From assembly GCA_003963305.1 (NCBI GenBank), contig RXJR01000022.1, positions 62,001-126,000 of the forward strand: DNA of 64,000 nt, in the 5' to 3' direction. The DNA is from Candidatus Melainabacteria bacterium. GTDB lineage: Bacteria > Cyanobacteriota > Vampirovibrionia > Obscuribacterales > Obscuribacteraceae. Below are positions 53,873 to 62,342 of this stretch, in pieces (the stretch's first letter is position 1; each line of letters opens with the position of its first letter). A program made the position numbers and the translations under genes. The notes beneath the pieces are model-generated. The model ran no database searches. It was not told the DNA's origin and worked only from the letters and a program-made list of their open reading frames with translations.

Positions 53873-55327
53873 TCAAGGCTTCATCTCTGATACATCCAGG
53901 TAATCTATGTAACCGGCGCCGTCGCTATTCATGCCACCATTGCCGGTGTAGGTCTTTTTCGTCCATTTTGGACTGACTTCGAGACTGGCTCGCAGGTGCA
54001 GCTCTTTATCGGTAGGGAACACTGCTTTCTTTGCGAATGCTTCTTTGCCGTCGACATACTCGACCACGTCACCATTATGGCTGATTGCCACAGTATAAGT
54101 GTGGTACTTGCCGTCCTGAAGATCCATGTGAGCGCTACCGCCAAAGTGATCTACGGACTTGCCGCTGGCGTCCTTCTCAGGATAGTGAACTGTTATACCT
54201 GCACCACCGCCCTCAGCGGCATCGTATTCAATGGTGTCTTTTCTCTTCTGTCCTTTAGCTGGGTCAGCAGCCCAATCTTTCGTCATAATCCACAGCGCAT
54301 CGAATTTGGTGCCGGCATTTTTCGGATGCATTGCACGTGTTTCGATGACCAGCCCGTTTGGATAATCTTTCAGATTGAAGGTCAAGCCTTTCTCGTGGTC
54401 AGCCTTGTCTTTACCTGTGTTAAATGAGCCCTTCGTGTAGTCGACATATTCCTTCGCTACGGGATCATAAGTCTTCTGTTTCTGAGCGAAAAGCTGCAAA
54501 TGTCCTTCACCGTCCATGACTGAATTGTTATCACTGATGATTGCGTTCTCGTGAATGCTTTCGCCTCTCTGGCGTGTCAATCCGGTAGGACCTATGTGCT
54601 GGGTGTCAAAAACATCGCCGTCTGGATGCTCACCCTTACTGCCGTTGAAGTCTGTGCGATAAACTGTGCGACCTCGCTTAACTGGAGTGTCGGCATATTT
54701 CGGCGCATTGTCGGATTCGTGTTGACCGTCTGATCCGGATTTAGTACCACTATCCGCTCCGGACTTCGTGCCACTGTCTGATCCAGACTTCGTGCCACTA
54801 TCCGATCCGGACTTCGTGCCACTCTCTGTTCCGGACTTCGTACCACTGTCCGATCCGGATTTGGTGCCGTTATCCGATCCGGATTTGGTTCCGCTGTCCG
54901 AACCAGACTTTGCATCACCGCCTCGTGATTCGTGACGGTCATGATCGCAATGGTGCGATCCGTGTCCATCCCAAATGTTTCCGACATTCAAACCATCACC
55001 ATTTCCAGAGCCTGATTGGTTAGCCCACTCTGCGACGCTCCGATTTATCATGGCTTGCCCTAGCTGCATGACAGCCATTTGTGTCATCATCCTCATCTGC
55101 AACTTCATATCTATGTCGATTTGCCCCGCTACGGAGTGATCTTTGGAAGAGTCATAAAATTCAAGATGACATCCAAACTCTATAGGAAGAGCTGCGCCAG
55201 AATTGTTTGCAGTTCGAGAATCGGCTGGATTAGTCATGTCGACATTCCAACACTCTGACCTGGCAAAGATTTCAGTACTAAAGGCGCGAAAGCTTTCCGA
55301 ATTATCCTGCATGCGAAATACAGCCAT
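53873..55327 (-). CDS. GH16-like glycoside hydrolase with Ser/Gly/Lys repeat linker
   Basis: A 484-residue protein. Residues about 1-130 have no recognised domain. Residues 140-200 are eight 8-residue repeats of the type GSDSGTKS. The C-terminal 270 residues look like a beta-sandwich glycosidase: KGQKRKDTIEYDAAEGGG carries EYDAAE, which fits the GH16 catalytic pattern E-x-D-x-x-E, and YHTYTVAISHNGDVVEYVDG is a typical late strand pair. GH16 enzymes cut beta-1,3/1,4-glucans, agar or carrageenan; which one is not decided. There is no Sec signal peptide, so it may leave by another route or act inside. It follows the zinc-ribbon kinase gene by 119 nt. Confidence 0.77.
   Translation of the reverse strand: MAVFRMQDNSESFRAFSTEIFARSECWNVDMTNPADSRTANNSGAALPIEFGCHLEFYDSSKDHSVAGQIDIDMKLQMRMMTQMAVMQLGQAMINRSVAEWANQSGSGNGDGLNVGNIWDGHGSHHCDHDRHESRGGDAKSGSDSGTKSGSDNGTKSGSDSGTKSGTESGTKSGSDSGTKSGSDSGTKSGADSGTKSGSDGQHESDNAPKYADTPVKRGRTVYRTDFNGSKGEHPDGDVFDTQHIGPTGLTRQRGESIHENAIISDNNSVMDGEGHLQLFAQKQKTYDPVAKEYVDYTKGSFNTGKDKADHEKGLTFNLKDYPNGLVIETRAMHPKNAGTKFDALWIMTKDWAADPAKGQKRKDTIEYDAAEGGGAGITVHYPEKDASGKSVDHFGGSAHMDLQDGKYHTYTVAISHNGDVVEYVDGKEAFAKKAVFPTDKELHLRASLEVSPKWTKKTYTGNGGMNSDGAGYIDYLDVSEMKP
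54728..54910 (-). repeat. 24-bp tandem repeats coding an 8-residue linker
   Basis: About eight near-identical 24-bp units inside the GH16-like gene encode GSDSGTKS-type octapeptides. The wobble variation between units is mostly silent, so the peptide is under selection while the DNA drifts. Copy number probably varies between strains. Confidence 0.85.
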
Positions 55328-55446
55328 GGGGAAACTCCTTGGTCTTGAATGTTAGTAAAGGCTTGTGATTAGAGATTACAAATGCGGTGTGAGCAAGTGG
55401 TGACCACAAGCCAAAGATTCATTTGTGCGATGCGCAAGCGCGCGGT

Positions 55447-56628
55447 TCAGGCGCCGCGGTTCAACATCAACTGATTGAGCGCATTCTCAATATCCAATCG
55501 CACTTCTGTGGCGCTGTCATATCGCTCATCAGGATTTTTCTGCAGCAACTTATGCACAATCAATCCAAAAGGCGAGTCGTCTGTAACGTCATCGCGATGC
55601 TCCGTCAAACTCGGAACGTCTGATAGCAAGTGCTTCATCAACACTGCTTCGGCAGTTTCAGCTGTGAACGGCACGGTGCCGGCAATCATTTCATAGAGAA
55701 TAATTCCGAGCGAATACAAATCGGTGCGAGCATCAATCGGCTGATCGCGCAGTTGCTCCGGTGAAATGTATTCAGGCGTACCGACCATTCTGCCGGTCTT
55801 GGTAAGCCGTTTAGCTTCCCCGGCAGCGAAATGGGAGATGCCGAAATCGACTATTTTCACCCAGTCAGGACGATCGGATTTTTCCTGTAAGAGAATGTTG
55901 TCCGGCTTCAAGTCACGGTGAATAACATTCTGAGAATGAGCTTCCTGCAGTCCTCGACAGATCTGAACGGCAATATTCGCCACCGTGGCTAGTGGCAAAT
56001 CACCAGAACGAGCAATACGATCTGCCAGCGCTTCGCCCTTGATATATTCCATAACAATGTAAGGTTCATTGCCGTTAAGAAAGCCGACATCGTAGATCGA
56101 CACTATGTTCGGATGATTCAACTTCGCTGTGATTTTGTACTCTCGTTCAAATCGCTCAAGGGAGTTTTTGCTGGAGAGCAGCCAACCCTGCATAACTTTG
56201 ATTACTACCGGTCGCTCCATCTGCTTGTGAAAGCACTTATAGACGACGGCCATGCCGCCTTCGCCAAGAACGGATTCGACCTGGTATTTATAGTCGATAG
56301 TTTTTCCAACCAGATTCGTTTGCAAGCTCAAGTCAGGACGGTTGGCGGCGATAGCCACTTCCTCCCAGTGACGGCTGTCGCCTGAATTCGTAGAAGTCAT
56401 AGTGACGGTCGCCAGACGCGCCGCGTCGACAGGGCAGAACATCGCCTGCAACGGATACGTCTTCTTGCAGGCTGGACAATATTTAGGCAGTTGAGAGCCA
56501 CCAGGCAGGTCAGTGGTGCCGATATTTGGATTCAGGCGAGTGCCGTCGTAGCCACAAAATTTGGCGCCGGCAGGCAACTTACGCCCGCACTCGGTACATA
56601 TCGTCATTCTGGTTGCGTCTTGGACCAT
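55447..56628 (-). CDS. Ser/Thr protein kinase with N-terminal double zinc ribbon
   Basis: A 393-residue soluble kinase. Two zinc ribbons occupy residues 10-70 (CTECGRKLPAGAKFCG, then CPACKKTYPLQAMFCP). The Hanks kinase domain follows: GEGGMAVVYKCF Gly loop, VVIKVMQ Lys, VIHRDLKPDN, KIVDFGISH, GTPEYISPEQLRDQPIDART; all catalytic residues are intact. It stops at the end of the kinase domain without membrane helix or sensor. The ribbons may bind a partner that recruits or regulates it. It lies in a minus-strand run with another zinc-ribbon protein 58 nt upstream and the GH16-like gene downstream. Confidence 0.92.
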   Translation of the reverse strand: MVQDATRMTICTECGRKLPAGAKFCGYDGTRLNPNIGTTDLPGGSQLPKYCPACKKTYPLQAMFCPVDAARLATVTMTSTNSGDSRHWEEVAIAANRPDLSLQTNLVGKTIDYKYQVESVLGEGGMAVVYKCFHKQMERPVVIKVMQGWLLSSKNSLERFEREYKITAKLNHPNIVSIYDVGFLNGNEPYIVMEYIKGEALADRIARSGDLPLATVANIAVQICRGLQEAHSQNVIHRDLKPDNILLQEKSDRPDWVKIVDFGISHFAAGEAKRLTKTGRMVGTPEYISPEQLRDQPIDARTDLYSLGIILYEMIAGTVPFTAETAEAVLMKHLLSDVPSLTEHRDDVTDDSPFGLIVHKLLQKNPDERYDSATEVRLDIENALNQLMLNRGA

Positions 56629-56686
56629 GGGGTCTATAGTACCGAATCTTTTGGGGAATTGAAGAGTCTTGTAACAGACGACGCCG

Positions 56687-57580
56687 CTACTGGGCAGCCG
56701 GCGGGTTAGCGCCTGGTTCGTCTGTTGCCTTGGATTCCGGGTTTCCTGGTGCTATCTCTGTAGCGGGACGTTCTGTGTGAGTAACAGGTGCCGCAGTGGT
56801 TGTATTCGATGCTTCGGGTTTGGGGACCTCTTCAGGTTGCGCATTTGGGTCGCGCTGAAGCTCAACGAGTTTATCGTCACCGTAGCCTATAACGGTCGGG
56901 CGCTCGTCCTCCACCGTCACTTGCTGAAAAGCTGTACGCAAGCCATTCCCTGTGATCTTCATGTTGTAGTCACCAGCCTCGAGATTGATAAAACGCACCG
57001 CACCATTAGCGTCAGTTTCAGCCATGGTAAATGCCTTTGCATCGGAAGGCTGGTAAACAGTGACTTGAGCGAAGGGATGCTTGGTATATACAGTCAGGCT
57101 CTTTTTGGGCCACGCCCCAGAAAGATAAGTTCGTTTGACATAGTCTTGAGCCGGCCCAGTTAAAGCTACGAGTCCAAGAATTGCGCCGGCAGCAAAACCA
57201 AAAGGCAGGTAATTGACGGCCTTTTTTGTCGGACTCTTCTGAACGGCGTCTTTGAACTTCAGGGCCGCATTGGTGACTTTCGCTGGTTTCCCTGGCTGAC
57301 CATTGTCTGCCAGTTCCATTTCCCAACTAAACTTATCCGCTCTGCGACCAGGTGTTTCTTCCAGCACCATTGGAGAAGCGCAGAAGATGCAGAATCGCAT
57401 GTTCAGGTCATCTTGCTTACCACACGCGGGACATTTTCCACCAGTCTCTTTTTTGCTGGTGCGTACTTTGTCAGCAGAAGCGGTGAGACCTGAACCGCAA
57501 TGGATGCAAAACAACATCCCCGGATCGTTTATCTCATTACAATTCTGGCAAGTCAGGAGTTTGCGTTCTTCAGTCGTCAT
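56687..57580 (-). CDS. Double zinc-ribbon membrane protein with carboxypeptidase-regulatory-like domain
   Basis: A 297-residue protein. Two zinc ribbons open it (CQNCNEINDPGMLFCIHC, CPACGKQDDLNMRFCIFC). A membrane helix (YLPFGFAAGAILGLVALTG, about 125-143) is followed by a beta-rich segment (VTVYQPSDAKAFTMAETDAN, then RFINLEAGDYNMKITG), like a carboxypeptidase-D regulatory or PEGA-type domain. The last 60 residues are Pro/Thr/Glu-rich. The build parallels the gene at 25663. The ribbons, shared with the kinase encoded next, suggest a complex in which this protein carries the signal across the membrane (inference). Confidence 0.8.
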   Translation of the reverse strand: MTTEERKLLTCQNCNEINDPGMLFCIHCGSGLTASADKVRTSKKETGGKCPACGKQDDLNMRFCIFCASPMVLEETPGRRADKFSWEMELADNGQPGKPAKVTNAALKFKDAVQKSPTKKAVNYLPFGFAAGAILGLVALTGPAQDYVKRTYLSGAWPKKSLTVYTKHPFAQVTVYQPSDAKAFTMAETDANGAVRFINLEAGDYNMKITGNGLRTAFQQVTVEDERPTVIGYGDDKLVELQRDPNAQPEEVPKPEASNTTTAAPVTHTERPATEIAPGNPESKATDEPGANPPAAQ

Positions 57581-57608
57581 TCAGCGATTGTACCAGCCAT
57601 GAGCTGAG

Positions 57609-58793
57609 CTAGATCAGACCTGTCGCCTGCTCAGCCAGCTCGGCGGCTTCGAGCAGTTGAAGCGCTTCATTGATCGACTCTACACCAGAATCAGCAGAGC
57701 TGTGAGTAGCGTAAGCCGGTTGCAGGGCAAGCTGATTGAAAGCCATACCGATCTCGTCGGCTGTCGCCGCGACGAAGCCTTCGGCTCGACTGCGCTGGGT
57801 CTTGATTTTCGCTGCGATATCGACAGCCACTTTATTACTGACGATGCTTTTGACTGAGTCAACAGCTGATTGACCAGAGAAAACATGATCGACAATCTCT
57901 GCAACCTTAGCCAGTGGCAGTCCAGCAAACTTTTTTGAAAGTTGCTCCACAGTCAATTTATTGAGCATATGCTTGCGAAATTGCGGCGATTCGGGCTGCC
58001 CGCCGAAGATTTCCCCGGTCTTCCTGACCACTGAGCGAACTTCTTTAGGCGAAAGACCACTGAATCTCGGTGAAACTGTTTCGACTACATTCTCAACCCG
58101 ACCGTTCCAAACTGAGGCGTCACTGATGACACGCTCTGTCTTTCTTGCACGCTCCTGTACTTCTTCAAAGCGAGCACGCACGGCCGGCTCATTGATGATG
58201 GCAATAATAATCTGCCGTTGACGCGCAGCGATGATGTTATCGCGGTTGTCGATGAACCCGGCAAGCTCGATTTCGTTGGGCAAAGTCTTAACAGTACCAG
58301 GCATAGAGGCTGCAGGCTTATTGCAGATTTCGCTCAAGGAGCGACCCAGATCAAAATCGGCACCGGGCTCGAATTTCAACGACACCTTACTATCTTTGCT
58401 CTGTTGTTCTGCAGCCGACCAGCTTGCAGAAGCGATCGTACCTACCACCGCACCGCCCTCAGTACCATCGAGAGAAACGACGAGGCTGCCATTAATAAGA
58501 TATGGAGTACCTATCAGAGCCCTGCTGATCTCGACGAATCCTGCATCGTTAAGCACGCGGATGTCGATGTGTCGATCGTTGACGACGATGTCATTAGCCC
58601 CGACAAACTTGGCCATTCCTGCGATTTCACTAAAACTCTCAGAAGTGTTTATAACCAGATCCAGTTCCGGATCCAGTTCAATAATTGACTCTTCGACAAT
58701 CGAGCGAGCCAGCTCACAACTGATGTCGACGCCTGCCTGCTTAGCCTTAAGCTGGGCCAGTCTTGTCACTTCAGGGCTGATTGTATTGGGCAT
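57609..58793 (-). CDS. Unknown 394-residue protein next to the sigma-like gene
   Basis: I do not recognise this family with confidence. The start is well supported: GAGGGG about 8 nt before the ATG. Residues 1-180 are mixed alpha/beta (NGSLVVSLDGTEGGAVVGTIA). Residues 180-394 are mostly helical (IIAARQRQIIIAIINEPAVRARF, VEEIVDHVFSGQ-like turns). There is no signal peptide, membrane helix or cysteine cluster. The N-terminal half recalls cyanobacterial proteins of DUF1822 type that sit beside sigma-like genes, but the match is too weak to claim. It lies between the sigma-like and zinc-ribbon genes. Confidence 0.65.
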   Translation of the reverse strand: MPNTISPEVTRLAQLKAKQAGVDISCELARSIVEESIIELDPELDLVINTSESFSEIAGMAKFVGANDIVVNDRHIDIRVLNDAGFVEISRALIGTPYLINGSLVVSLDGTEGGAVVGTIASASWSAAEQQSKDSKVSLKFEPGADFDLGRSLSEICNKPAASMPGTVKTLPNEIELAGFIDNRDNIIAARQRQIIIAIINEPAVRARFEEVQERARKTERVISDASVWNGRVENVVETVSPRFSGLSPKEVRSVVRKTGEIFGGQPESPQFRKHMLNKLTVEQLSKKFAGLPLAKVAEIVDHVFSGQSAVDSVKSIVSNKVAVDIAAKIKTQRSRAEGFVAATADEIGMAFNQLALQPAYATHSSADSGVESINEALQLLEAAELAEQATGLI

Positions 58794-58866
58794 TACCGTT
58801 CCCCTCGGGTTGATTTATTTGTCGACTTCCGTTTCCACAAATTGGTCTACGGAAGATTGCCAAAAA

Positions 58867-60315
58867 TTAGTGGGTGTTTAAACCTAAACAAAACTTTTGC
58901 CTTAGAAGCGCCCACGACTGGGCATCACAACACAAAAAATCTTCCAGCTCAGCCCAGGTAGTAAAGGGGCGTCCACGCAGAAGTTTCTGAGCTACAGCAG
59001 ACGGCACGCCGAACTTCTCAATTTCTTCGATGGCGGCCTTGTTCAGATCCGTCCGGGCGCTACCAGGACCAACCGTGCGCAGCACAGCGCCACGCTTTGT
59101 GAAACGCTCAAGCAACGTTTTATCGACCAATCTCTTCTCTAAAAGCTCGGAGAGATGCTCGAATGGGCGAGCTGAAACCAGTTTCTGAGCAACTTCTTTA
59201 TCTGCACCGACTATGTCGATGATATCTCTGGTAGTGGCTGAATTCAGGTCTACTGGAACAAAAGCAGCCACAGCTCCGCGTTTCTGCAACTCTGCGAGCT
59301 TGCCTGGTTTGACTATAGCGTTTTCCACCAATTGTTGAAGCGCAATATACTGGCGCGCAGCAATCAGTCGGTCTACCTCACTTTCGGTAAACCCTAGCTG
59401 GTGTCCGAGTTCCCGCCGTGATGCGGAATTGATGTTGATTTCCGATTGCCAGCATTCCGCAACTGAGGGCAGTTTTTCGCGCACCACATTGCGAATCATG
59501 TCCAATCCCTTATCGAGAAGAACCTGACAGCGAGCTATCTTTCGTGCCTGAGTCTCACCGGGAAGCTTTAATTTCTCGCAGCATTCTCTCATCGTCATTT
59601 CCACGCCAACTGTAGAATGCTCTGTCAGTCCTAAACCGAACATGCAGTCAACTACAATAAGAGGCTCTTGTTGATAATTCTTGTTGCCCAGAAGTGACTC
59701 CAGCTGCTGTCTGAGCTGATTCAACTGAGAGACCTGTTCACCTGAAAGTATCCTGTTTTCCGGCGCATATCGAGCATCATCAGCCGTGTTCTGGCGGGGG
59801 TCGTCCTGCTCTGGGTCGAGATTCATATCCTGCAGAGTGTTATGCTCCCACTCCCATTCGTCTCGGATGTGGTCGATAACGGCATTGTGCACAGTGCGCT
59901 GCAAATATGCCGGCAAGAGAACTTTGAAACCGTCTTCACTGCGCTGAGCAATATGCTTGGCCAGGACGCCGTCCATCTTCTGGGACAGCTCGACTGCAAT
60001 TGAAATTGCCTGCCCCTTTTGTAAGTCGGGCGGCACCCTGCGCTGGCTCCAAAAGCGCCGCAGGTTCTGGTTATTGGTCAGCATCTTGGACAGAACCGGC
60101 TGATAGTAATGGTCACGCAGAAGAATCATGAGCTGCTTGCGTGAGTCGCCCAGCGCCAGCGCTTTTTTGTAGATAGCCTTCGCACCGAGGCGTTCGAAAA
60201 GCTGAAAAGCAGTGATTTTGTCTGACTTATTAGCCTCGACCACACTGTCATAAATGGGGGCCCAGTCCGGAGCCAGCTGCAATATGACTTGTAATTCGGT
60301 CGTGCTTTGAAGCAT
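58867..60315 (-). CDS. Sigma-factor-like protein with helix-hairpin-helix repeats
   Basis: A 482-residue protein. Residues about 125-155 (LLPAYLQRTVHNAVIDHIRDE) resemble sigma-70 region 2, and residues about 235-265 (MTMRECCEKLKLPGETQARK) resemble a region-4-like helix-turn-helix. The C-terminal 190 residues carry three ComEA-type helix-hairpin-helix units (INSASRRELGHQLGF, LNSATTRDIIDIVGADKEVA, LNKAAIEEIEKFGVP), which bind DNA or protein without sequence specificity. The join of a sigma-like part with HhH repeats is unusual. It may be a specialised transcription factor. It starts the minus-strand cluster that includes the zinc-ribbon kinase. No promoter was identified upstream. Confidence 0.7.
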   Translation of the reverse strand: MLQSTTELQVILQLAPDWAPIYDSVVEANKSDKITAFQLFERLGAKAIYKKALALGDSRKQLMILLRDHYYQPVLSKMLTNNQNLRRFWSQRRVPPDLQKGQAISIAVELSQKMDGVLAKHIAQRSEDGFKVLLPAYLQRTVHNAVIDHIRDEWEWEHNTLQDMNLDPEQDDPRQNTADDARYAPENRILSGEQVSQLNQLRQQLESLLGNKNYQQEPLIVVDCMFGLGLTEHSTVGVEMTMRECCEKLKLPGETQARKIARCQVLLDKGLDMIRNVVREKLPSVAECWQSEININSASRRELGHQLGFTESEVDRLIAARQYIALQQLVENAIVKPGKLAELQKRGAVAAFVPVDLNSATTRDIIDIVGADKEVAQKLVSARPFEHLSELLEKRLVDKTLLERFTKRGAVLRTVGPGSARTDLNKAAIEEIEKFGVPSAVAQKLLRGRPFTTWAELEDFLCCDAQSWALLRQKFCLGLNTH

Positions 60316-60417
60316 TAGAGCCCTGAGGAAACCCGCCAGTACGTACCAATAATACGGTATTTGCTCTGCCGGGCGCCATCTTGCCTCAACAATGCGTACA
60401 AAAAAGTTTTGAAAGCC

Positions 60418-60855
60418 CTAGTGGGTCTCAGACTCAGCACGGTAATTGGCGTCGTCATGAGCAATGACCATAACATGTGCCGAAACGACCCATCCCAGCC
60501 ATAGCATCATGCCAAGCATCCCTATCAGAGGGCCCAAAGGCGATTTTGGCTCTTTATGGAGCTTCTGGTCGAGCAACCACAGCCCATAGATGACGGACGC
60601 AACAGCTACACCAATCACGCCGGAACGGAAACAGGCAGCCAGATTGGAATGGGCTGCACTGCCCAGCCACTCGTAAATGACAACGAAAGGCACTGTGAAA
60701 GTTACGGGAATCCACCAGTAACGCCCTACGCGCGGCTTCTTCTCGGGCAGACCGGGTTGAACCTTCTGCTTAACCTTGTTGTCACCAGTCACCGCAAGAC
60801 CTACGGCCCGCTCCGGTTCAGGTGACTCACTCGTTACATTCGGTTCGGTGCTCAT
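60418..60855 (-). CDS. Small multi-pass membrane protein
   Basis: About 145 residues from the ATG at 60855, which has GGAG 5 nt upstream. After about 45 charged residues there are roughly three membrane helices (WWIPVTFTVPFVVIYEWLG, GVIGVAVASVIYGLWLL, PLIGMLGMMLWLGWVVSAHVM). No family is recognised. It is divergent from the trypsin-like protease gene, with about 105 nt between starts, and lies 102 nt upstream of the sigma-like gene, so it may belong to the same cluster. Confidence 0.7.
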   Translation of the reverse strand: MSTEPNVTSESPEPERAVGLAVTGDNKVKQKVQPGLPEKKPRVGRYWWIPVTFTVPFVVIYEWLGSAAHSNLAACFRSGVIGVAVASVIYGLWLLDQKLHKEPKSPLGPLIGMLGMMLWLGWVVSAHVMVIAHDDANYRAESETH

Positions 60856-60959
60856 CGCTGCTCCAGCCAACATTTCAATTTCTTATATTCCCTGTGGCGA
60901 ATAGTTTTTGGCAGCAGCGCACTGATAACGGTAAACTAAGCAAACCAAAGAGATTATCC

Positions 60960-62249
60960 GTGTCCACTTCCCTCTCCCAGTATAAGCAGCATGGGCTGCC
61001 GGACAACCCGGAGCGATACGGTCCTTCGCTCGCTCACATTATTACTGTCGAAAATAATCAAGACGTCGTTCTGGGGCAGGCCTGGCTTGCCGGTCCTGGA
61101 ATGCTGATTACCTGCGCGCATGTGATTGAGCGATTCATCAACACGCCCGGAGCGCTGATTGCGAAATTCCCAGCATCGGGAAATGGCTACACCATACGTG
61201 AACTTAAGGTACACCCGAAATTTTCAAGAGCGGCTGACCAGCTGGTTCGCTACGATGCGGCGCTGCTTTATGTCGAACTACGCTACCCTGAACGAGAAGC
61301 CAATCCGCTGCCAGTGCAGTTCAACAAGACCGTTTCAGCGCAACAGGAAGTGTCGGCAGTTCGCTACCCTGTGCACCTCGGTCAATTCACCTCTTCACCC
61401 AACCCGCTAGCTCAAATAGGGCGCATGTTAGGACCGCTGCGCAAGAACGACAGCTTCCATATTTTGCACGATCTTGCGCTGGCGCCTGGAGATTCAGGGT
61501 CGCCGATTTTCGACGGTCAGACGGTCGTCGCCCTTCATTGCGGTGATACTGCCACTTTGCCCGGGTTGAACCTGCCGACAACATCTATCCGACTTGCACT
61601 GTCGATTGACGCACTGAAAGATCTCGGCGTGGAAGAGAACCTCGTAACCGCAGAACGAAGCGCCTTTTGGAATGTCGCCAGAGCCTTGATTGCATTCATC
61701 GTTATGTTCTTCGTCAGCTTTGCAGCCACGTCGATCGTTGTCAACGGTCAGCATGTGCAGACCTGGACAATCGAGAAACCGACTCTGCTGCCGGTGCAGG
61801 TTGTTCTGGAAAAGCCTTTCCAGAGCTATCGATTCGGCGATCCGGTGACGATGACCTTTCGGGTCGAAGAACCATGCTTCGTTTATGCTTTCCTGGCTGG
61901 AGCTGATGATATGCCGGTCCTGGTTCTGCCGTCCTTTGGAGAAAAAGAGATGCTCACGCCTGATGCTCCGCACACCGTGAGCACGGTGGCGGGTTCCCGC
62001 GACCCGATGAAGGTGGGATCTAAGCCGCTCAAGCTGCACGTCTTCGCTACCAAGAACTCAGAATTCCCGTTCTATACAAGCGATAAAGCCAATAAAGTAA
62101 CAGCCAGCATGCTCACAAGAAGAATTCTCAAGCTGGGTAAGGACGATCCCAGTGCAGCCTGGCATCTAGTTATGGACATGCCAACGGCGGAAGAGATTCC
62201 CAAGTTTGTGCTCGATTCAGTAAAAAAGAACCAGCCAAAAGCCCAGTAA
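60960..62249 (+). CDS. Trypsin-like serine protease-TM-DUF4384-like protein
   Basis: About 429 residues from the GTG at 60960; the open frame extends to 60822 but would overlap the divergent gene. The protease domain has the full triad: His in LITCAHVIE (about 54), Asp in VRYDAALLYV (99) and Ser in APGDSGSPIFDG (179). One membrane helix follows (LIAFIVMFFVSFAATSIVV, about 240-260). The outer part begins with PVQVVLEKPFQSYRFGDPVT, the pattern of DUF4384-like domains. With no signal peptide, the protease should be cytoplasmic and the C-terminus outside. That is unusual and suggests a sensor-triggered internal protease. Confidence 0.83.
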   Translation: MSTSLSQYKQHGLPDNPERYGPSLAHIITVENNQDVVLGQAWLAGPGMLITCAHVIERFINTPGALIAKFPASGNGYTIRELKVHPKFSRAADQLVRYDAALLYVELRYPEREANPLPVQFNKTVSAQQEVSAVRYPVHLGQFTSSPNPLAQIGRMLGPLRKNDSFHILHDLALAPGDSGSPIFDGQTVVALHCGDTATLPGLNLPTTSIRLALSIDALKDLGVEENLVTAERSAFWNVARALIAFIVMFFVSFAATSIVVNGQHVQTWTIEKPTLLPVQVVLEKPFQSYRFGDPVTMTFRVEEPCFVYAFLAGADDMPVLVLPSFGEKEMLTPDAPHTVSTVAGSRDPMKVGSKPLKLHVFATKNSEFPFYTSDKANKVTASMLTRRILKLGKDDPSAAWHLVMDMPTAEEIPKFVLDSVKKNQPKAQ

Positions 62250-62273
62250 AGGTCGGGGAAAAGTATGCCCGCT

Positions 62274-62306
62274 AAAACAAGAGTGCCACCAAATCTGATG
62301 GCACTC
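62274..62306 (-). terminator. Terminator of the superoxide dismutase gene
   Basis: On the minus strand GAGTGCCA-N10-TGGCACTC is followed by TTGTTTT. It lies 37 nt beyond the dismutase stop. The plus-strand side lacks a T-run, so termination of the convergent protease gene is less certain. Confidence 0.75.
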
Positions 62307-62342
62307 ACTAAGTTTGACCGGAGCCGATCCTTTTCTCAGTCT

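Noticed and set aside
54728-54910. Regular 24-bp repeats considered as a CRISPR array
   Set aside because: Units are contiguous without unique spacers and stay in frame within a gene, so they are coding repeats.
55360-55412. GGCTTGTG and CACAAGCC inverted repeat between the zinc-ribbon kinase and GH16-like genes
   Set aside because: The 37-nt loop and absence of a T-run make it weak as a terminator; no other support.
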